Source: Vibrio sp. Isolate34
GTDB taxonomy: Bacteria; Pseudomonadota; Gammaproteobacteria; Enterobacterales; Vibrionaceae
DNA length: 64,000 nt
Reading direction: 5' to 3'
Assembly (NCBI RefSeq): GCF_022397915.1
Contig: NZ_JAKEUO010000011.1
Span: 124,001-188,000 of the forward strand
The notes beneath the pieces are model-generated. The model ran no database searches, was not told where the DNA came from, and saw nothing but the letters and a program-made list of their open reading frames with translations. A program made the translations under genes and the position numbers. Shown piece after piece: positions 8,266-17,148 of this stretch (position 1 is its first letter; each line of letters begins with the position of its first letter).

Positions 8266-8877
8266 CTAGCTTTGAGTCGGCATCCAAACTTGTTTTGACG
8301 TGATTTTCTGGTCTTTGAACGTCAGTTCTTCAACCTTGTCACCGTTAGAGTTCCAGCGAGTCAGCTTCCCGTTCGCGATTTCACCGTCACTGAACTTCGC
8401 TTGGCTCGCCTTGTTACCATTAGGGTAGTAGTCGGTGACCAGACCATCTTTTTGTCCGTCACTGTATTCTGCCGTTAGGCTTTGTTCGCCATTTGGGTAC
8501 CATCGAGAGGCAACGCCCGATAGTTCGTTGTCTTTATAGTTGAGCTCGGCTTTTTTCTGACCGTTGGGATACCAGGTTTCTGCCTTGCCTTGTAATTCAC
8601 CTTTGACGTAATTCACTTTAGAAGCAACTTGGCCATTTGGATACCAACTGGTTTCTAAACCAAGTTCTAGGCCGTCGGCAAATTGAGCTTGGGTCGCGAC
8701 TTGGCCGTTATCGAACTTCTCTTCAAACTGACCAGTAAAGGGTTTTGAATGGTTTACTTGATAAGCCAAGCCTTTACGCATCTGTAAATAGTCGACAGCA
8801 TCTTCGCGTGGTGTAGCTGCATAACTCATAGAAGACATCGTACTAAGAGCAATCAATATAGGGATGTATTTCTTCAT
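8266..8877 (-). CDS. periplasmic YPNG-repeat (MORN-variant/YwqK-like) protein
   Basis: The 203-residue precursor has a signal peptide (MKKYIPILIALSTMSSMSYAA) and then at least five repeats of about 22-24 residues with the core W/YYPNGQ or RWNSNGD: WYPNGQVAS, WYPNGQKKA, WYPNGEQSL, YYPNGNKAS and RWNSNGDKV. This is the MORN_2 type repeat that forms a flat beta-hairpin stack. Databases often call such proteins YwqK-family antitoxins, but nothing here suggests a toxin partner. A binding or scaffold role in the periplasm is the most that can be said. The gene lies alone between the sRNA candidate and the symporter promoter region. Confidence 0.8.
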   Translation of the reverse strand: MKKYIPILIALSTMSSMSYAATPREDAVDYLQMRKGLAYQVNHSKPFTGQFEEKFDNGQVATQAQFADGLELGLETSWYPNGQVASKVNYVKGELQGKAETWYPNGQKKAELNYKDNELSGVASRWYPNGEQSLTAEYSDGQKDGLVTDYYPNGNKASQAKFSDGEIANGKLTRWNSNGDKVEELTFKDQKITSKQVWMPTQS

Positions 8878-9399
8878 AATGACACCTTTTTATTGGACAG
8901 GGGAAAGTGTAACCGGTGTGTTAAAAGCATTTCACTTCAGTGGCCGACTGTCAGCATCTAATAGTGGTTTTCAAGTTTTCATTATTAGCGGTCTAATGAA
9001 GGGAACTTTTCAAATCGAAATTTGACTATAAAATTTGTGATATTTGTAATACAAATGTGTCCAGTTCGTTCATTTTCATAAGCTATATTTAGCGGTGTTT
9101 CCGTTGTTCGCATGTGAAAATTTTCCGTAACGATTAACCGTTTTGAACGACTGTTATCAATGTTTTAGTGACTTTTTTTTTATTTTTTGGCGTTTTTATG
9201 GGTTTTTGACGCTGTATGCTGCGCTAAGTTGATGAAATGCGCTCGCAGGTAGTGCAAATTTGAACTCGATCACTTGTATGATTAATTGAGGTCGTGACTG
9301 TAAGATCACCGTCACGCATTTAAATTATTGTAGTACAAATGTGTTTGCCATCTATCTATAGTGACCCTAACAAAAAACATCAATAAAAAGGTCTTAAAG
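8878..9399. promoter_or_regulatory. long symporter leader with two matching palindromes
   Basis: ATTTGTAATACAAAT at 9042-9056 is a perfect 15-bp palindrome. TTGTAGTACAA at 9328-9338 repeats it, and both are followed by the same bases, giving TTGTARTACAAATGTGT twice about 285 bp apart. The second lies some 60 bp before the symporter start codon. They are good candidates for operators of the two GntR regulators; binding is inferred. Confidence 0.55.
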
Positions 9400-11172
9400 A
9401 TGGAACTCAATACCCTGATAGTTGGCATCTATTTCCTATTCTTAATTGCGATAGGGTGGATGTTTAGAACGTTTACAAGTACGACAAGTGATTACTTCCG
9501 TGGGGGAGGTAACATGTTGTGGTGGATGGTAGGTGCTACGGCATTTATGACCCAGTTCAGTGCGTGGACATTTACCGGCGCCGCAGGTAAAGCTTTTACC
9601 GATGGTTTTGCGGTAGCGATTATCTTCATTGCTAACGCGTTCGGTTACCTAATGAACTACCTTTACTTCGCTCCGAAGTTCCGCCAACTGCGTGTTGTTA
9701 CGGTAATTGAAGCGATTCGTATGCGTTTTGGTAAAGTGAATGAGCAAGTCTTCACTTGGTCTGGTATGCCAAACAGCGTTATCTCTGCAGGTATCTGGTT
9801 GAATGGTCTAGCGATCATCGCTTCGGGTATCTTCGGCTTTGATATGACAACAACGATTATCCTTACGGGTCTGGTTGTACTGATCATGTCAGTGACGGGC
9901 GGCTCTTGGGCGGTAATCGCATCAGACTTTATGCAGATGGTTATCATCATGGCAGTAACGGTGACATGTGCAGTCGTTGCTATTTACCACGGTGGCGGTG
10001 TTACGCAGATCGTTAGCGACTTCCCAACGGACTCGTTCATCACGGGTGACAACCTTAACTACATGAGCATCTTCAGCATCTGGGCTGTGTTCATCTTCTT
10101 AAAGCAGTTCAGCATCACCAACAACATGCTTAACTCTTACCGTTACCTTGCTGCGAAAGATTCAAACAACGCACGTAAAGCCGCTCTACTTGCATGTGTA
10201 CTAATGACGCTTGGTCCAATCATCTGGTTCATGCCTTCTTGGTTCATGGCTGGTCAAGGTGTTGATTTAGCAGCAGCTTACCCTGAAGCTGGCAGCAAAG
10301 CCGCCGACTTCGCTTACCTTTACTTCGTTCAAGAATACATGCCTGCAGGTATGGTTGGTCTTCTGATTGCCGCTATGTTCGCAGCAACCATGTCTTCAAT
10401 GGACTCTGGTCTAAACCGTAACTCAGGTATCTTCGTTAAGAACTTCTACGAGCCGATTCTTCGCCCTAAAGCGACAGAGAAAGAGCTAATGGTTGTTTCT
10501 AAACTAACGTCTACTTTCTTCGGCATTGCGATCATCTTGGTTGCTCTGTTCATCAACTCTCTTAAAGGTCTGAGCCTTTTCGACACCATGATGTACGTGG
10601 GCGCATTGATCGGCTTCCCAATGACGATTCCAGCATTCTGTGGCTTCTTCATCCGTAAAACACCGGATTGGGCAGGTTGGGGCACACTAGTTGTAGGTGG
10701 TGTGGTTTCTTACTTCGTTGGTTTCGTTATCACAGCTGACATGATCCAAAACTGGTTCGGTCTAAACGAGCTAACAGGCCGTGAGTGGGCTGACCTGAAA
10801 GTGGCTATCGGCCTTATCGGTCACATCGTATTTACTGCTGGCTTCTTCGTACTATCAACACTGTTCTACAAGCCTCTTGCTGAGCACCGCGAGAAAGACG
10901 TAGACAAGTTCTTCAACAACCTAGCGACACCATTGGTTGCTGAAAGTAACGAGCAGAAGAAACTGGATAACAAGCAACGTCGTATGTTGGGTTCACTTAT
11001 CGCAGTTGCGGGTGTGGGCGTAATGACAATGTTCGTACTGCCTAACCCAATGTGGGGACGCATGGTGTTCGTTCTTTGTGGCTTGATTGTATTCTCTGTT
11101 GGTTTGCTGCTTGTTAAAGCGGTGGATGACAAAGTAGAGAAGCAAGACGAAGTAACACCAGCTGAAAGCTAA
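9400..11172 (+). CDS. SSS-family sodium:solute symporter, probable oligoalginate/uronate transporter
   Basis: About 590 residues with 13-14 predicted helices. The start of the solute:sodium symporter fold is clear: LIVGIYFLFLIAIGW, then SDYFRGGGNMLWWMVGATAFMTQFSAWTFTGAAG, with AATMSSMDSGLNRNSGIF at about residue 330, the helix-8 Na+ site. SSS members of Vibrio alginate loci (Toa type) import oligoalginate-derived uronates; that substrate is inferred from the lyase gene downstream and the porin nearby. ATG at 9400 is chosen because AAAAGG precedes it; the GTG at 9361 lacks a site. Expression probably responds to the GntR proteins through the upstream palindromes. A terminator at 11257-11286 separates it from the lyase gene. 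Confidence 0.85.
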   Translation: MELNTLIVGIYFLFLIAIGWMFRTFTSTTSDYFRGGGNMLWWMVGATAFMTQFSAWTFTGAAGKAFTDGFAVAIIFIANAFGYLMNYLYFAPKFRQLRVVTVIEAIRMRFGKVNEQVFTWSGMPNSVISAGIWLNGLAIIASGIFGFDMTTTIILTGLVVLIMSVTGGSWAVIASDFMQMVIIMAVTVTCAVVAIYHGGGVTQIVSDFPTDSFITGDNLNYMSIFSIWAVFIFLKQFSITNNMLNSYRYLAAKDSNNARKAALLACVLMTLGPIIWFMPSWFMAGQGVDLAAAYPEAGSKAADFAYLYFVQEYMPAGMVGLLIAAMFAATMSSMDSGLNRNSGIFVKNFYEPILRPKATEKELMVVSKLTSTFFGIAIILVALFINSLKGLSLFDTMMYVGALIGFPMTIPAFCGFFIRKTPDWAGWGTLVVGGVVSYFVGFVITADMIQNWFGLNELTGREWADLKVAIGLIGHIVFTAGFFVLSTLFYKPLAEHREKDVDKFFNNLATPLVAESNEQKKLDNKQRRMLGSLIAVAGVGVMTMFVLPNPMWGRMVFVLCGLIVFSVGLLLVKAVDDKVEKQDEVTPAES

Positions 11173-11256
11173 GTCCTTATCCCTCAAGAGATACGGCTTT
11201 CAAAAAGACGACAAATCTTAAGAAATTATAAGTTCAAACAAAGAAAACTTTAATAA

Positions 11257-11286
11257 AACGGTCACCAGTTTGGGTGGCCGTTATTT
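11257..11286 (+). terminator. terminator after the symporter
   Basis: CGGTCACC-AGTTTG-GGTGGCCG followed by TTATTTT. It lies inside a longer open frame that reads into the lyase gene, which argues for the internal ATG at 11318 as the lyase start. Confidence 0.8.
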
Positions 11287-11317
11287 TGGTAATCCAGTAT
11301 TTAATGTGAGATGCAAG

Positions 11318-12934
11318 ATGAAGAAAAAATTAATTTCGGTAAGCATTATTAGCGCGTTTACGTTAGCTTTCGCAACAGGCTGCACGACTCAAGAAAAAGC
11401 AGCACCCGTGATCAGCTCAGCTGAGCAAGCGGTACCTTCGATCAGCGAAATTGATCGTAGTTACTTACTAACTAGTGACCGCTTAACTGAGGTTGATGGC
11501 AATACACTAGACGTTGCTTCAGAAGAACAAGTGGCTGCACTTAAAGCACAATTTGAAAACCTAAAAGATGGCGACGAAGTGGTTATCCCTAACGGTAAAT
11601 ACGCGAACTTAGGTCAAGTGACGATTACCGCGAATGACATCACCATCAAAGCTGAGCAAGCTGGTTCTGCGTGGATCACTGGCTTGATTCAGTTCGAATT
11701 GAAAGGTGATGACATCACGCTTGATGGCCTAGTGTTTACAGAAGGTGGTCCAAACGAACGTTTTGGCGCAGTACGTATGATGGGTAATGGCAACACGCTG
11801 CAAAACTCAACATTCTACTACTTCAACCACGATTACACGTACGAGCCAGATGAGCGTCGCTCTGAGTATCCAAAGTACCTTTGGGTTTCTCTATGGGGTA
11901 AAGACGGTAAAGTGATCAACAACCGTTTCGAAGGTAAGCAAAAGCGCGGTACTTTGATTGGTGTTCAAAAAGATGACACGTCAGACAACCACCTGATTGC
12001 GAACAACATCTTTATGGATCAAAAGCCAAACCAGTTTAATGAATTCGATATCAAAGAAGCGATTCGTTACAACGGCAACAGCTGGGAAGCAATCCGTATC
12101 GGCGATTCTAAATCTTCACAGTGGGATTCAAGCTCTAAGTTTGTAAACAACTTGATGATCGATATGGATGGTGAGCGTGAGCTTATCTCAATTAAGTCGG
12201 GCGATAACACGATCTCAGGTAATACTATTTTCCAAAGCACGGCGCTTATTTCACTGCGTCACGGAAAAGGCAACACGGTTGAGAACAACATGATTCTTGG
12301 TAATGGAAAGCGCCTAACGGGCGGCGTCCGTATCTACGATGAAGACCATGTGATTCGTAACAACTACATTGCAAACACTCGAGGCCGCGATGGCTTGATT
12401 GAAGGCAACGCTGACCTACGTGGCGGCATTGTTATTAACACGGGCATCATCGACGTAGCGAATGGTGAGCAGCTAGATCAATCGGTGAAAGGCAAAGAGC
12501 TTAACAAGCAGTGGACACCGAAAAACATCACCATCGAAAACAACTCTCTAGTCGATACTGAGTGGGGCATTGTTTACGGTAACCAAAGCCACCGTGTAAG
12601 CCTGTTTAACAACGCAGAAGTTGAAGGCATTTACGCAGGTGTGGACGTGGCGTTCAAACACAACGTGGTTGATAACTCGCAATCGCCTGAGTTTGTAAGT
12701 GTACGTGCCACTCACGATTTCCCATTAGTGGGTGCGACTTACACAGACGAAACTTACGTGGGCCAAGTAACGGATTCTGAGTTGATTGAAAGCTACTCGG
12801 TTGAACTACCAAAAGTAGCGCTAGAAAACGGCATGAACGCTTACCAAGGTGAAGGTGCAGATGTGTCTAAACTGGCAGTGGTAACGGCTGAAACAGCAGG
12901 TCCAGATTACGTACTTGAGAATACAAAAAAGTAG
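11318..12934 (+). CDS. PL6-family alginate lyase, lipoprotein
   Basis: The 538-residue product begins with a lipoprotein signal (MKKKLISVSIISAFTLAFATGC; lipid-bearing Cys22, Thr at +2, so probably outer membrane). The body is a parallel beta-helix rich in N-N-x-F/I ladders such as VINNRFEG and NNIFMD. The polysaccharide lyase 6/chondroitinase B active site is visible: Glu288-Leu-Ile-Ser-Ile-Lys293-Ser and Leu-Arg314-His315-Gly, with the Lys-Arg spacing of 21 residues as in chondroitinase B. The enzyme should cleave alginate by Ca2+-assisted beta-elimination and yield unsaturated oligomers for the porin and symporter. The neighbouring symporter supports alginate; dermatan-type substrates cannot be excluded. 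Residue numbers assume the ATG at 11318. Confidence 0.9.
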   Translation: MKKKLISVSIISAFTLAFATGCTTQEKAAPVISSAEQAVPSISEIDRSYLLTSDRLTEVDGNTLDVASEEQVAALKAQFENLKDGDEVVIPNGKYANLGQVTITANDITIKAEQAGSAWITGLIQFELKGDDITLDGLVFTEGGPNERFGAVRMMGNGNTLQNSTFYYFNHDYTYEPDERRSEYPKYLWVSLWGKDGKVINNRFEGKQKRGTLIGVQKDDTSDNHLIANNIFMDQKPNQFNEFDIKEAIRYNGNSWEAIRIGDSKSSQWDSSSKFVNNLMIDMDGERELISIKSGDNTISGNTIFQSTALISLRHGKGNTVENNMILGNGKRLTGGVRIYDEDHVIRNNYIANTRGRDGLIEGNADLRGGIVINTGIIDVANGEQLDQSVKGKELNKQWTPKNITIENNSLVDTEWGIVYGNQSHRVSLFNNAEVEGIYAGVDVAFKHNVVDNSQSPEFVSVRATHDFPLVGATYTDETYVGQVTDSELIESYSVELPKVALENGMNAYQGEGADVSKLAVVTAETAGPDYVLENTKK

Positions 12935-13022
12935 TTAGTATTAGTGCTCATGCTAGTAATCAGGCCAGTGTGGAGAGCGATTTGAGAACGACTCGATAGG
13001 TTATCCAAACACTAGAAACTGT

Positions 13023-13058
13023 AAAAGCCCCAATAGGTATATTCCTGTTGGGGCTTTT
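13023..13058 (+). terminator. bidirectional terminator between lyase and msrA
   Basis: AAAAGCCCCAATAGG-loop-CCTGTTGGGGCTTTT; convergent genes on both sides can use it. Confidence 0.85.
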
Positions 13059-13059
13059 G

Positions 13060-13117
13060 AGTGTTCAGCTTCTAGGCTCTAAGCTAAATATCTTAGAAGC
13101 TAGGCTTGAGGCTCAAG
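13060..13117 (-). repeat. short imperfect repeats after the msrA stop
   Basis: On the minus strand CCTAACTTGAG, CCTCAAGCCTAGCTTCTAAG and TTTAGCTTAGAGCCTAGAAG follow the stop codon, variants of a CTTGAGCCTA-like unit. Low complexity, no gene. Confidence 0.35.
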
Positions 13118-13627
13118 TTAGGATTTGTACTTATGCAGCAGATCCCAAGGGATATGGCATAAGTGATGATCTTCAGGAAAGTGGCTTAAGTGATGTTGAT
13201 GGATATCGTCACTGGCGACGTATTTGGTTAATGGCAAAACCTCTAGAGCGATCCGGTCTGCATCTTCACGTGATGCAATGTAGCGCTCGGCTTCTGCTAA
13301 GTGTTTAGCGTCAGTGCTGTAAACTCCGGTGCGATACTTCTCACCCACATCGATACCTTGTTTATTTACGCTGTAAGGGTCGATGATCTCAAACAGATGT
13401 TCCATCAGAACCGTGACCGATGTGATGTTTGGGTCAAACTCAATCTGCACACATTCTGCGTAGCCATCATAAGCGTTTTGGTTGTCATCGCTTTTTGATG
13501 CCTTGTTGTCTGTTGGTTGGGCGCTACCATTGGCACGGCCTGCTTCTGTGCTGAGCACACCAGGTACATACTTGATGAACTCTTGCACACCCCACAAGCA
13601 TCCGCCTGCTAAATAAATTTGTTCCAT
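13118..13627 (-). CDS. msrA: peptide-methionine (S)-S-oxide reductase MsrA
   Basis: The 169-residue protein opens MEQIYLAGGCLWGVQEF, which is the MsrA active site with the catalytic Cys10 in GCLW where most members have GCFW. GVLSTEAGRANG and YDGYAECVQIEFDP follow the family pattern, as does VGEKYRTGVY. It reduces methionine-S-sulfoxide in proteins in the cytoplasm with thioredoxin as donor. No MsrB is fused and no second conserved Cys pair is obvious at the C-terminus. The Leu for Phe change in the motif marks it as a divergent second copy rather than the main housekeeping enzyme. A stretch of about 300 bp without genes separates it from the divergent GTPase genes. Confidence 0.85.
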   Translation of the reverse strand: MEQIYLAGGCLWGVQEFIKYVPGVLSTEAGRANGSAQPTDNKASKSDDNQNAYDGYAECVQIEFDPNITSVTVLMEHLFEIIDPYSVNKQGIDVGEKYRTGVYSTDAKHLAEAERYIASREDADRIALEVLPLTKYVASDDIHQHHLSHFPEDHHLCHIPWDLLHKYKS

Positions 13628-13926
13628 ACTTCTCTTTGGGCTCTCTGTGTTTGTTGCTAGCTTTTAACTGATGGCTGTTGATTACTAATAGACGGCTTAA
13701 ACTGTTACAGCGTCAAGCATTCAATAGCTTGGAGCATGCTTAAATACGTGATAGAACCGTATATAAAACAGGCTTATAAAAACAAGCGCTTAAGCATTGT
13801 AAATCAGCACGACTGAACAAACGCGTCACTGAACAAACTTAAGTTGAAGGCGATAACCCGATTATATAAGTCATCGAACCTTGTCACCAACCCGAATTTC
13901 AACATCAAGTGAGCGTTAGTCTAACC

Positions 13927-15039
13927 ATGTTTGATCAAATTAAAGACTTCATTAATCCGAGCAAGAACCCCGATCTCACTCAGGCTCATGAATATCAGCG
14001 TAAGCATCTACCGACCTTGTGGTTGTTGGGCAAAACGGGCGCGGGCAAGTCATCGTTTATTCAAGCGGTCACGGGGGATTCCTCTGTTGAAGTCGGTAAC
14101 GGTTTTGCGCCATGCACCATGACGGCAATGTCGTATGCGTTCCCTCAAGACAAACCGGTCATGCGATTTCTCGATACTCGAGGCTTAGGTGAAGCCGATT
14201 ACGATCCGGCAGACGATCTTAAAGAGATCGGTCAAGCGGGCAATGCGCTCGTCGTGGTGATGAAAGCTGATGAGCCTGAACAATCCGCTGTGCTTACCGC
14301 TCTGCAACAGATTAAGAAGCAAAAGAAGATTAAGCACTTACTGCTTGTTCATACCGCTGTCTTGTCTTCCAATGAAGCAGACCGCGCGAGGCAAATTCAA
14401 TTCAACATCAATCAAATAGAAAAGGTGTGGGGAAAGGGATTTGAATCCGTCGCGGTGGACTTTGAAACGGATGATTCGAGCAACAACAGTGGCGCAATCT
14501 ACAATTATGAAGCCTTGATTGAACAGCTGAGTAATATGCTTCCTGTTATCGGAATGATGGTGGTCGACAAAGAGCATTCCACCCAAGAAGAAGCCAACTT
14601 TGACCAAGTAGAAAACGAAGTGCTTTGGTACGCAGGAAGTGCAGCGGCCAGTGATTTGATTCCGGGTGTTGGTTTAGTGTCTGTGCCTGCAATTCAAGCG
14701 AAGATGCTCCACAGTTTGGCGAACCAGTATGGGATTGAATGGAACAAGAGAGTCTTTAGCGAGCTGATAGGCACTTTGGGAAGCAGCTTTGCAGTGCAAT
14801 ATGGAATGAAGCTCGGAACTCGACAGCTGATCAAGCTGATTCCGGTTTATGGCCAAACGGTCGGCGCGGTTGCCGCAGCAGCCATGAGTTTCGGCACTAG
14901 TTATGGTTTAGGTCGCGCGGCCTGTTTTTACTTCTATCATAAGAACAAAGGCGAAGAAGTGTCTGAGCAAGAGATGCAGAAGATCTACAAAGAATCCCTG
15001 AAAAAAGGAAAGGCGGCGTCGGGCTATGAAGAAAATTAG
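13927..15039 (+). CDS. P-loop GTPase with C-terminal DUF697-like membrane-associated domain
   Basis: About 370 residues. An Era/YihA-like GTPase domain starts with the P-loop GKTGAGKSS (about 35-43), a G2 threonine in CTMTAMSY and G3 DTRG. The C-terminal third (SAAASDLIPGVGLVSVPAIQ ... IKLIPVYGQTVGAVAAAA) is the glycine/alanine-rich helical DUF697 type that contacts membranes. The start at ATG 13927 replaces a longer GTG frame without ribosome site. Its last 14 bases overlap the next gene, a second GTPase, so the two are translated together. Paired small GTPases of this kind are linked to envelope stress in a general way; no specific function is known to me. Confidence 0.8.
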   Translation: MFDQIKDFINPSKNPDLTQAHEYQRKHLPTLWLLGKTGAGKSSFIQAVTGDSSVEVGNGFAPCTMTAMSYAFPQDKPVMRFLDTRGLGEADYDPADDLKEIGQAGNALVVVMKADEPEQSAVLTALQQIKKQKKIKHLLLVHTAVLSSNEADRARQIQFNINQIEKVWGKGFESVAVDFETDDSSNNSGAIYNYEALIEQLSNMLPVIGMMVVDKEHSTQEEANFDQVENEVLWYAGSAAASDLIPGVGLVSVPAIQAKMLHSLANQYGIEWNKRVFSELIGTLGSSFAVQYGMKLGTRQLIKLIPVYGQTVGAVAAAAMSFGTSYGLGRAACFYFYHKNKGEEVSEQEMQKIYKESLKKGKAASGYEEN

Positions 15040-16690
15040 AAACCTATTTAGATTACTGGCGGTGCTATCGAGAGGTCGCTGGGGTATTGCTCTGATTTCG
15101 GCCGTCTTCCCAAGCATTATCATGATCGGCTTTGGTCTCTTCTTGGCGATCAAATACGGTTACCTACTCGAAATGTCGATAGCCATTGCAGTGAGCACTT
15201 TAATTTTCACTGTTCCTCTATACATTTCTAGTCGCTCTTCGCACAAGTCGTCCTATAGCGACTCTTCTTTGAATAAAGAGAGTGATGATGAACTTAAAGT
15301 AGAACCATTGCATAAAAAGACTGCCATCGACGATGCGCTAGTTAAAGCTTCTATTGATTGGTCTCAAAACGAATTGTCGATTTGGAATGATTCAAAACAT
15401 CATGTACGTCAACAATTAATGGTCAACATAGAGTGGGGGAACTTAGACCAAACCGGTCTAGAAATTCTTGAGTTTGTCGCCAAGAAGTTTGATAAGAAAT
15501 CGCTCGATTTTTCGATCCCTGAAGGGCTTAAGTTATTTGAAGAGGTCAGCCGCCGATATAAGTTGGTGGTGAAAGAACACATTCCGGGCATTGAGTATCT
15601 TAAGGTTTCTTACATCAAAGCGGGCTATGAAGCCTACGACAAATATGGTGAGCTAGGGCAGAAGATCGTTAAGGCCGCTATTTGGGGTAACCATCTTAAA
15701 AACCTGTATTTGAACCCTCTGAAAGTCATTTCGGACTTAGGCCGTGAACAAGCAACTTCTTCAATGACAAGAGGTGTGGTTGAAGACATGCAATATGCTG
15801 CCAAGCAAGCCTTGTTAGATGAGGTGGCTGCTGTGGCGATTGATCTTTATAGTGGGCGTTTTAGCATTGAAGATGAAGCACTAACAGCGTCGGATGTTTC
15901 TGAAATAGATAAACAACGCTTTGCATCAGAATTAGAGCCAGTAAGAATTGTGCTGGTGGGGCAAACAAGTTCGGGTAAATCCTCACTGATTAATGCCCTT
16001 AAGCAAGAGCTGGTTGCCGAGGTCGATGTTCTGCCATCAACCGATACTTCTACCGTCTACAACGCGTTTGTCGATGACAATGACGTTCGAGTGGTTGATC
16101 TACAAGGGCTTGATGGTAATGCCAAAACCGAAGCCTTGATGCTTAAAGAAATGACTCAAGCCGATGTGGTACTTTGGGTGCTTAAAGCCAATCAATCAGC
16201 TCGTGATTTGGATAGGCAGTTGAAAGATAGATTTGATGCTTTCTATAACGACTCTAAGAACATCTCACGCCAGAAGCCGATTGTGGTGTCGGTTGTTAAT
16301 CAGGTAGATCGGTTAAAGCCTGTAGACGATTGGCAGCCACCGTATGACATAGAGAACCCAGCATCGGCCAAAGCGAAGATCATTGCTCAAGCGCTCGAAT
16401 ACAATCATATATTGCTGCAAACCGATATCGTGTTACCACTGGCGATTGCGCCAGAAAAGGCGCAGTTTGGTTTAGATGTTTTAAGGCAGACGTTGCTTGA
16501 GCGTATCGCTGACGCAAATAACGTGCAGAGAAACCGTCAACGTTTTGAAGCTATTAAAAGAGGGACGTCGGTTAAAGGGCAGCTGAACAAAGCGGTAAAA
16601 GCCAGTAAGAAGGTGGCACCAAGTGCATTGAAAGCCGCGACACCGAAGTTAGTTGAAATGGCGATTAAACAAGTGGTTAAGAAGACGTAA
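15026..16690 (+). CDS. membrane-anchored dynamin-like GTPase
   Basis: The 554-residue protein has two N-terminal transmembrane helices (about 17-60, GIALISAVFPSIIMIGFGLFLAI and IAIAVSTLIFTVPLYI), a helical middle and a GTPase domain from about residue 308: P-loop VGQTSSGKSSLINAL, G3 VDLQGLDG, and G4 NQVD in VVSVVNQVDRLKP. The tail is Lys-rich and helical. It overlaps the upstream GTPase gene by 14 bases in another frame. The two GTPases differ strongly in sequence and probably form a pair acting at the inner membrane. A large hairpin terminator at 16733-16795 closes the operon. Confidence 0.8.
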   Translation: MKKIRNLFRLLAVLSRGRWGIALISAVFPSIIMIGFGLFLAIKYGYLLEMSIAIAVSTLIFTVPLYISSRSSHKSSYSDSSLNKESDDELKVEPLHKKTAIDDALVKASIDWSQNELSIWNDSKHHVRQQLMVNIEWGNLDQTGLEILEFVAKKFDKKSLDFSIPEGLKLFEEVSRRYKLVVKEHIPGIEYLKVSYIKAGYEAYDKYGELGQKIVKAAIWGNHLKNLYLNPLKVISDLGREQATSSMTRGVVEDMQYAAKQALLDEVAAVAIDLYSGRFSIEDEALTASDVSEIDKQRFASELEPVRIVLVGQTSSGKSSLINALKQELVAEVDVLPSTDTSTVYNAFVDDNDVRVVDLQGLDGNAKTEALMLKEMTQADVVLWVLKANQSARDLDRQLKDRFDAFYNDSKNISRQKPIVVSVVNQVDRLKPVDDWQPPYDIENPASAKAKIIAQALEYNHILLQTDIVLPLAIAPEKAQFGLDVLRQTLLERIADANNVQRNRQRFEAIKRGTSVKGQLNKAVKASKKVAPSALKAATPKLVEMAIKQVVKKT

Positions 16691-16732
16691 CCTGATTTAA
16701 TGGCAATAGCTAAGGCAAGAACAATAGTAATT

Positions 16733-16795
16733 AAGCTCTGATGAGGCTGAAGATGAAGTTAACTGAACTCAGTGATTATCAGAGCTTGTTTTTAT
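16733..16795 (+). terminator. long-loop terminator after the GTPase operon
   Basis: AAGCTCTGAT at 16733-16742 pairs with ATCAGAGCTT at 16778-16787, followed by GTTTTTAT. Confidence 0.6.
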
Positions 16796-17049
16796 CTGCC
16801 ATTAGTTTTAATTAAATCCCTATTACCGCAATCCCTTATCACTACAGTTATTTTTCGACGTTTGGTTAATTCCATGAACTAGTTTAATAGTATATGAACT
16901 GACGATATTCACACTTTATATAACACGCTATCGTATTTAATTACCATTCTAAATATTGATCACACTTATACTTTCTTTCGCTGTATTTATAAAACAATTG
17001 CACTATATTTAAATTTCGGATCACCTTGATTTCAACGTAGGGATATATT
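16796..17049 (+). promoter_or_regulatory. tryptophanase promoter region
   Basis: AT-rich, no ORF. TTGATCACACTT near 16956 contains a GTGTGATCAA half site on the other strand, as expected for CRP control known for tna operons, but a full symmetrical CRP site is not visible. Confidence 0.35.
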
Positions 17050-17148
17050 GTGAACATGTATCTGAAATGGCAATCAACAACATGGCTAACCTTGTTAGCT
17101 TGGTATACTTTAGATCACCAGCTCTCGTTCCACCTTTCTTCAGAGTAG
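17050..17148 (+). CDS. tnaC: TnaC-type tryptophanase leader peptide
   Basis: GTG at 17050 (TAGGGAT ribosome site) opens a 32-residue peptide; ATG at 17056 is the alternative. It ends in AWYTLDHQLSFHLSSE. The Trp-x-x-x-Asp spacing in WYTLD matches the essential Trp12/Asp16 of Escherichia coli TnaC (WFNID), and the following LSF resembles the Proteus peptide. In known leaders tryptophan stalls the ribosome at the last codon, blocking Rho and letting transcription reach tnaA. The proline found eight residues after the Asp in E. coli is a serine here, and the frame runs on two codons before TAG. A 315-bp spacer follows before tnaA. Position and motif make the call firm. Confidence 0.8.
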   Translation: MNMYLKWQSTTWLTLLAWYTLDHQLSFHLSSE

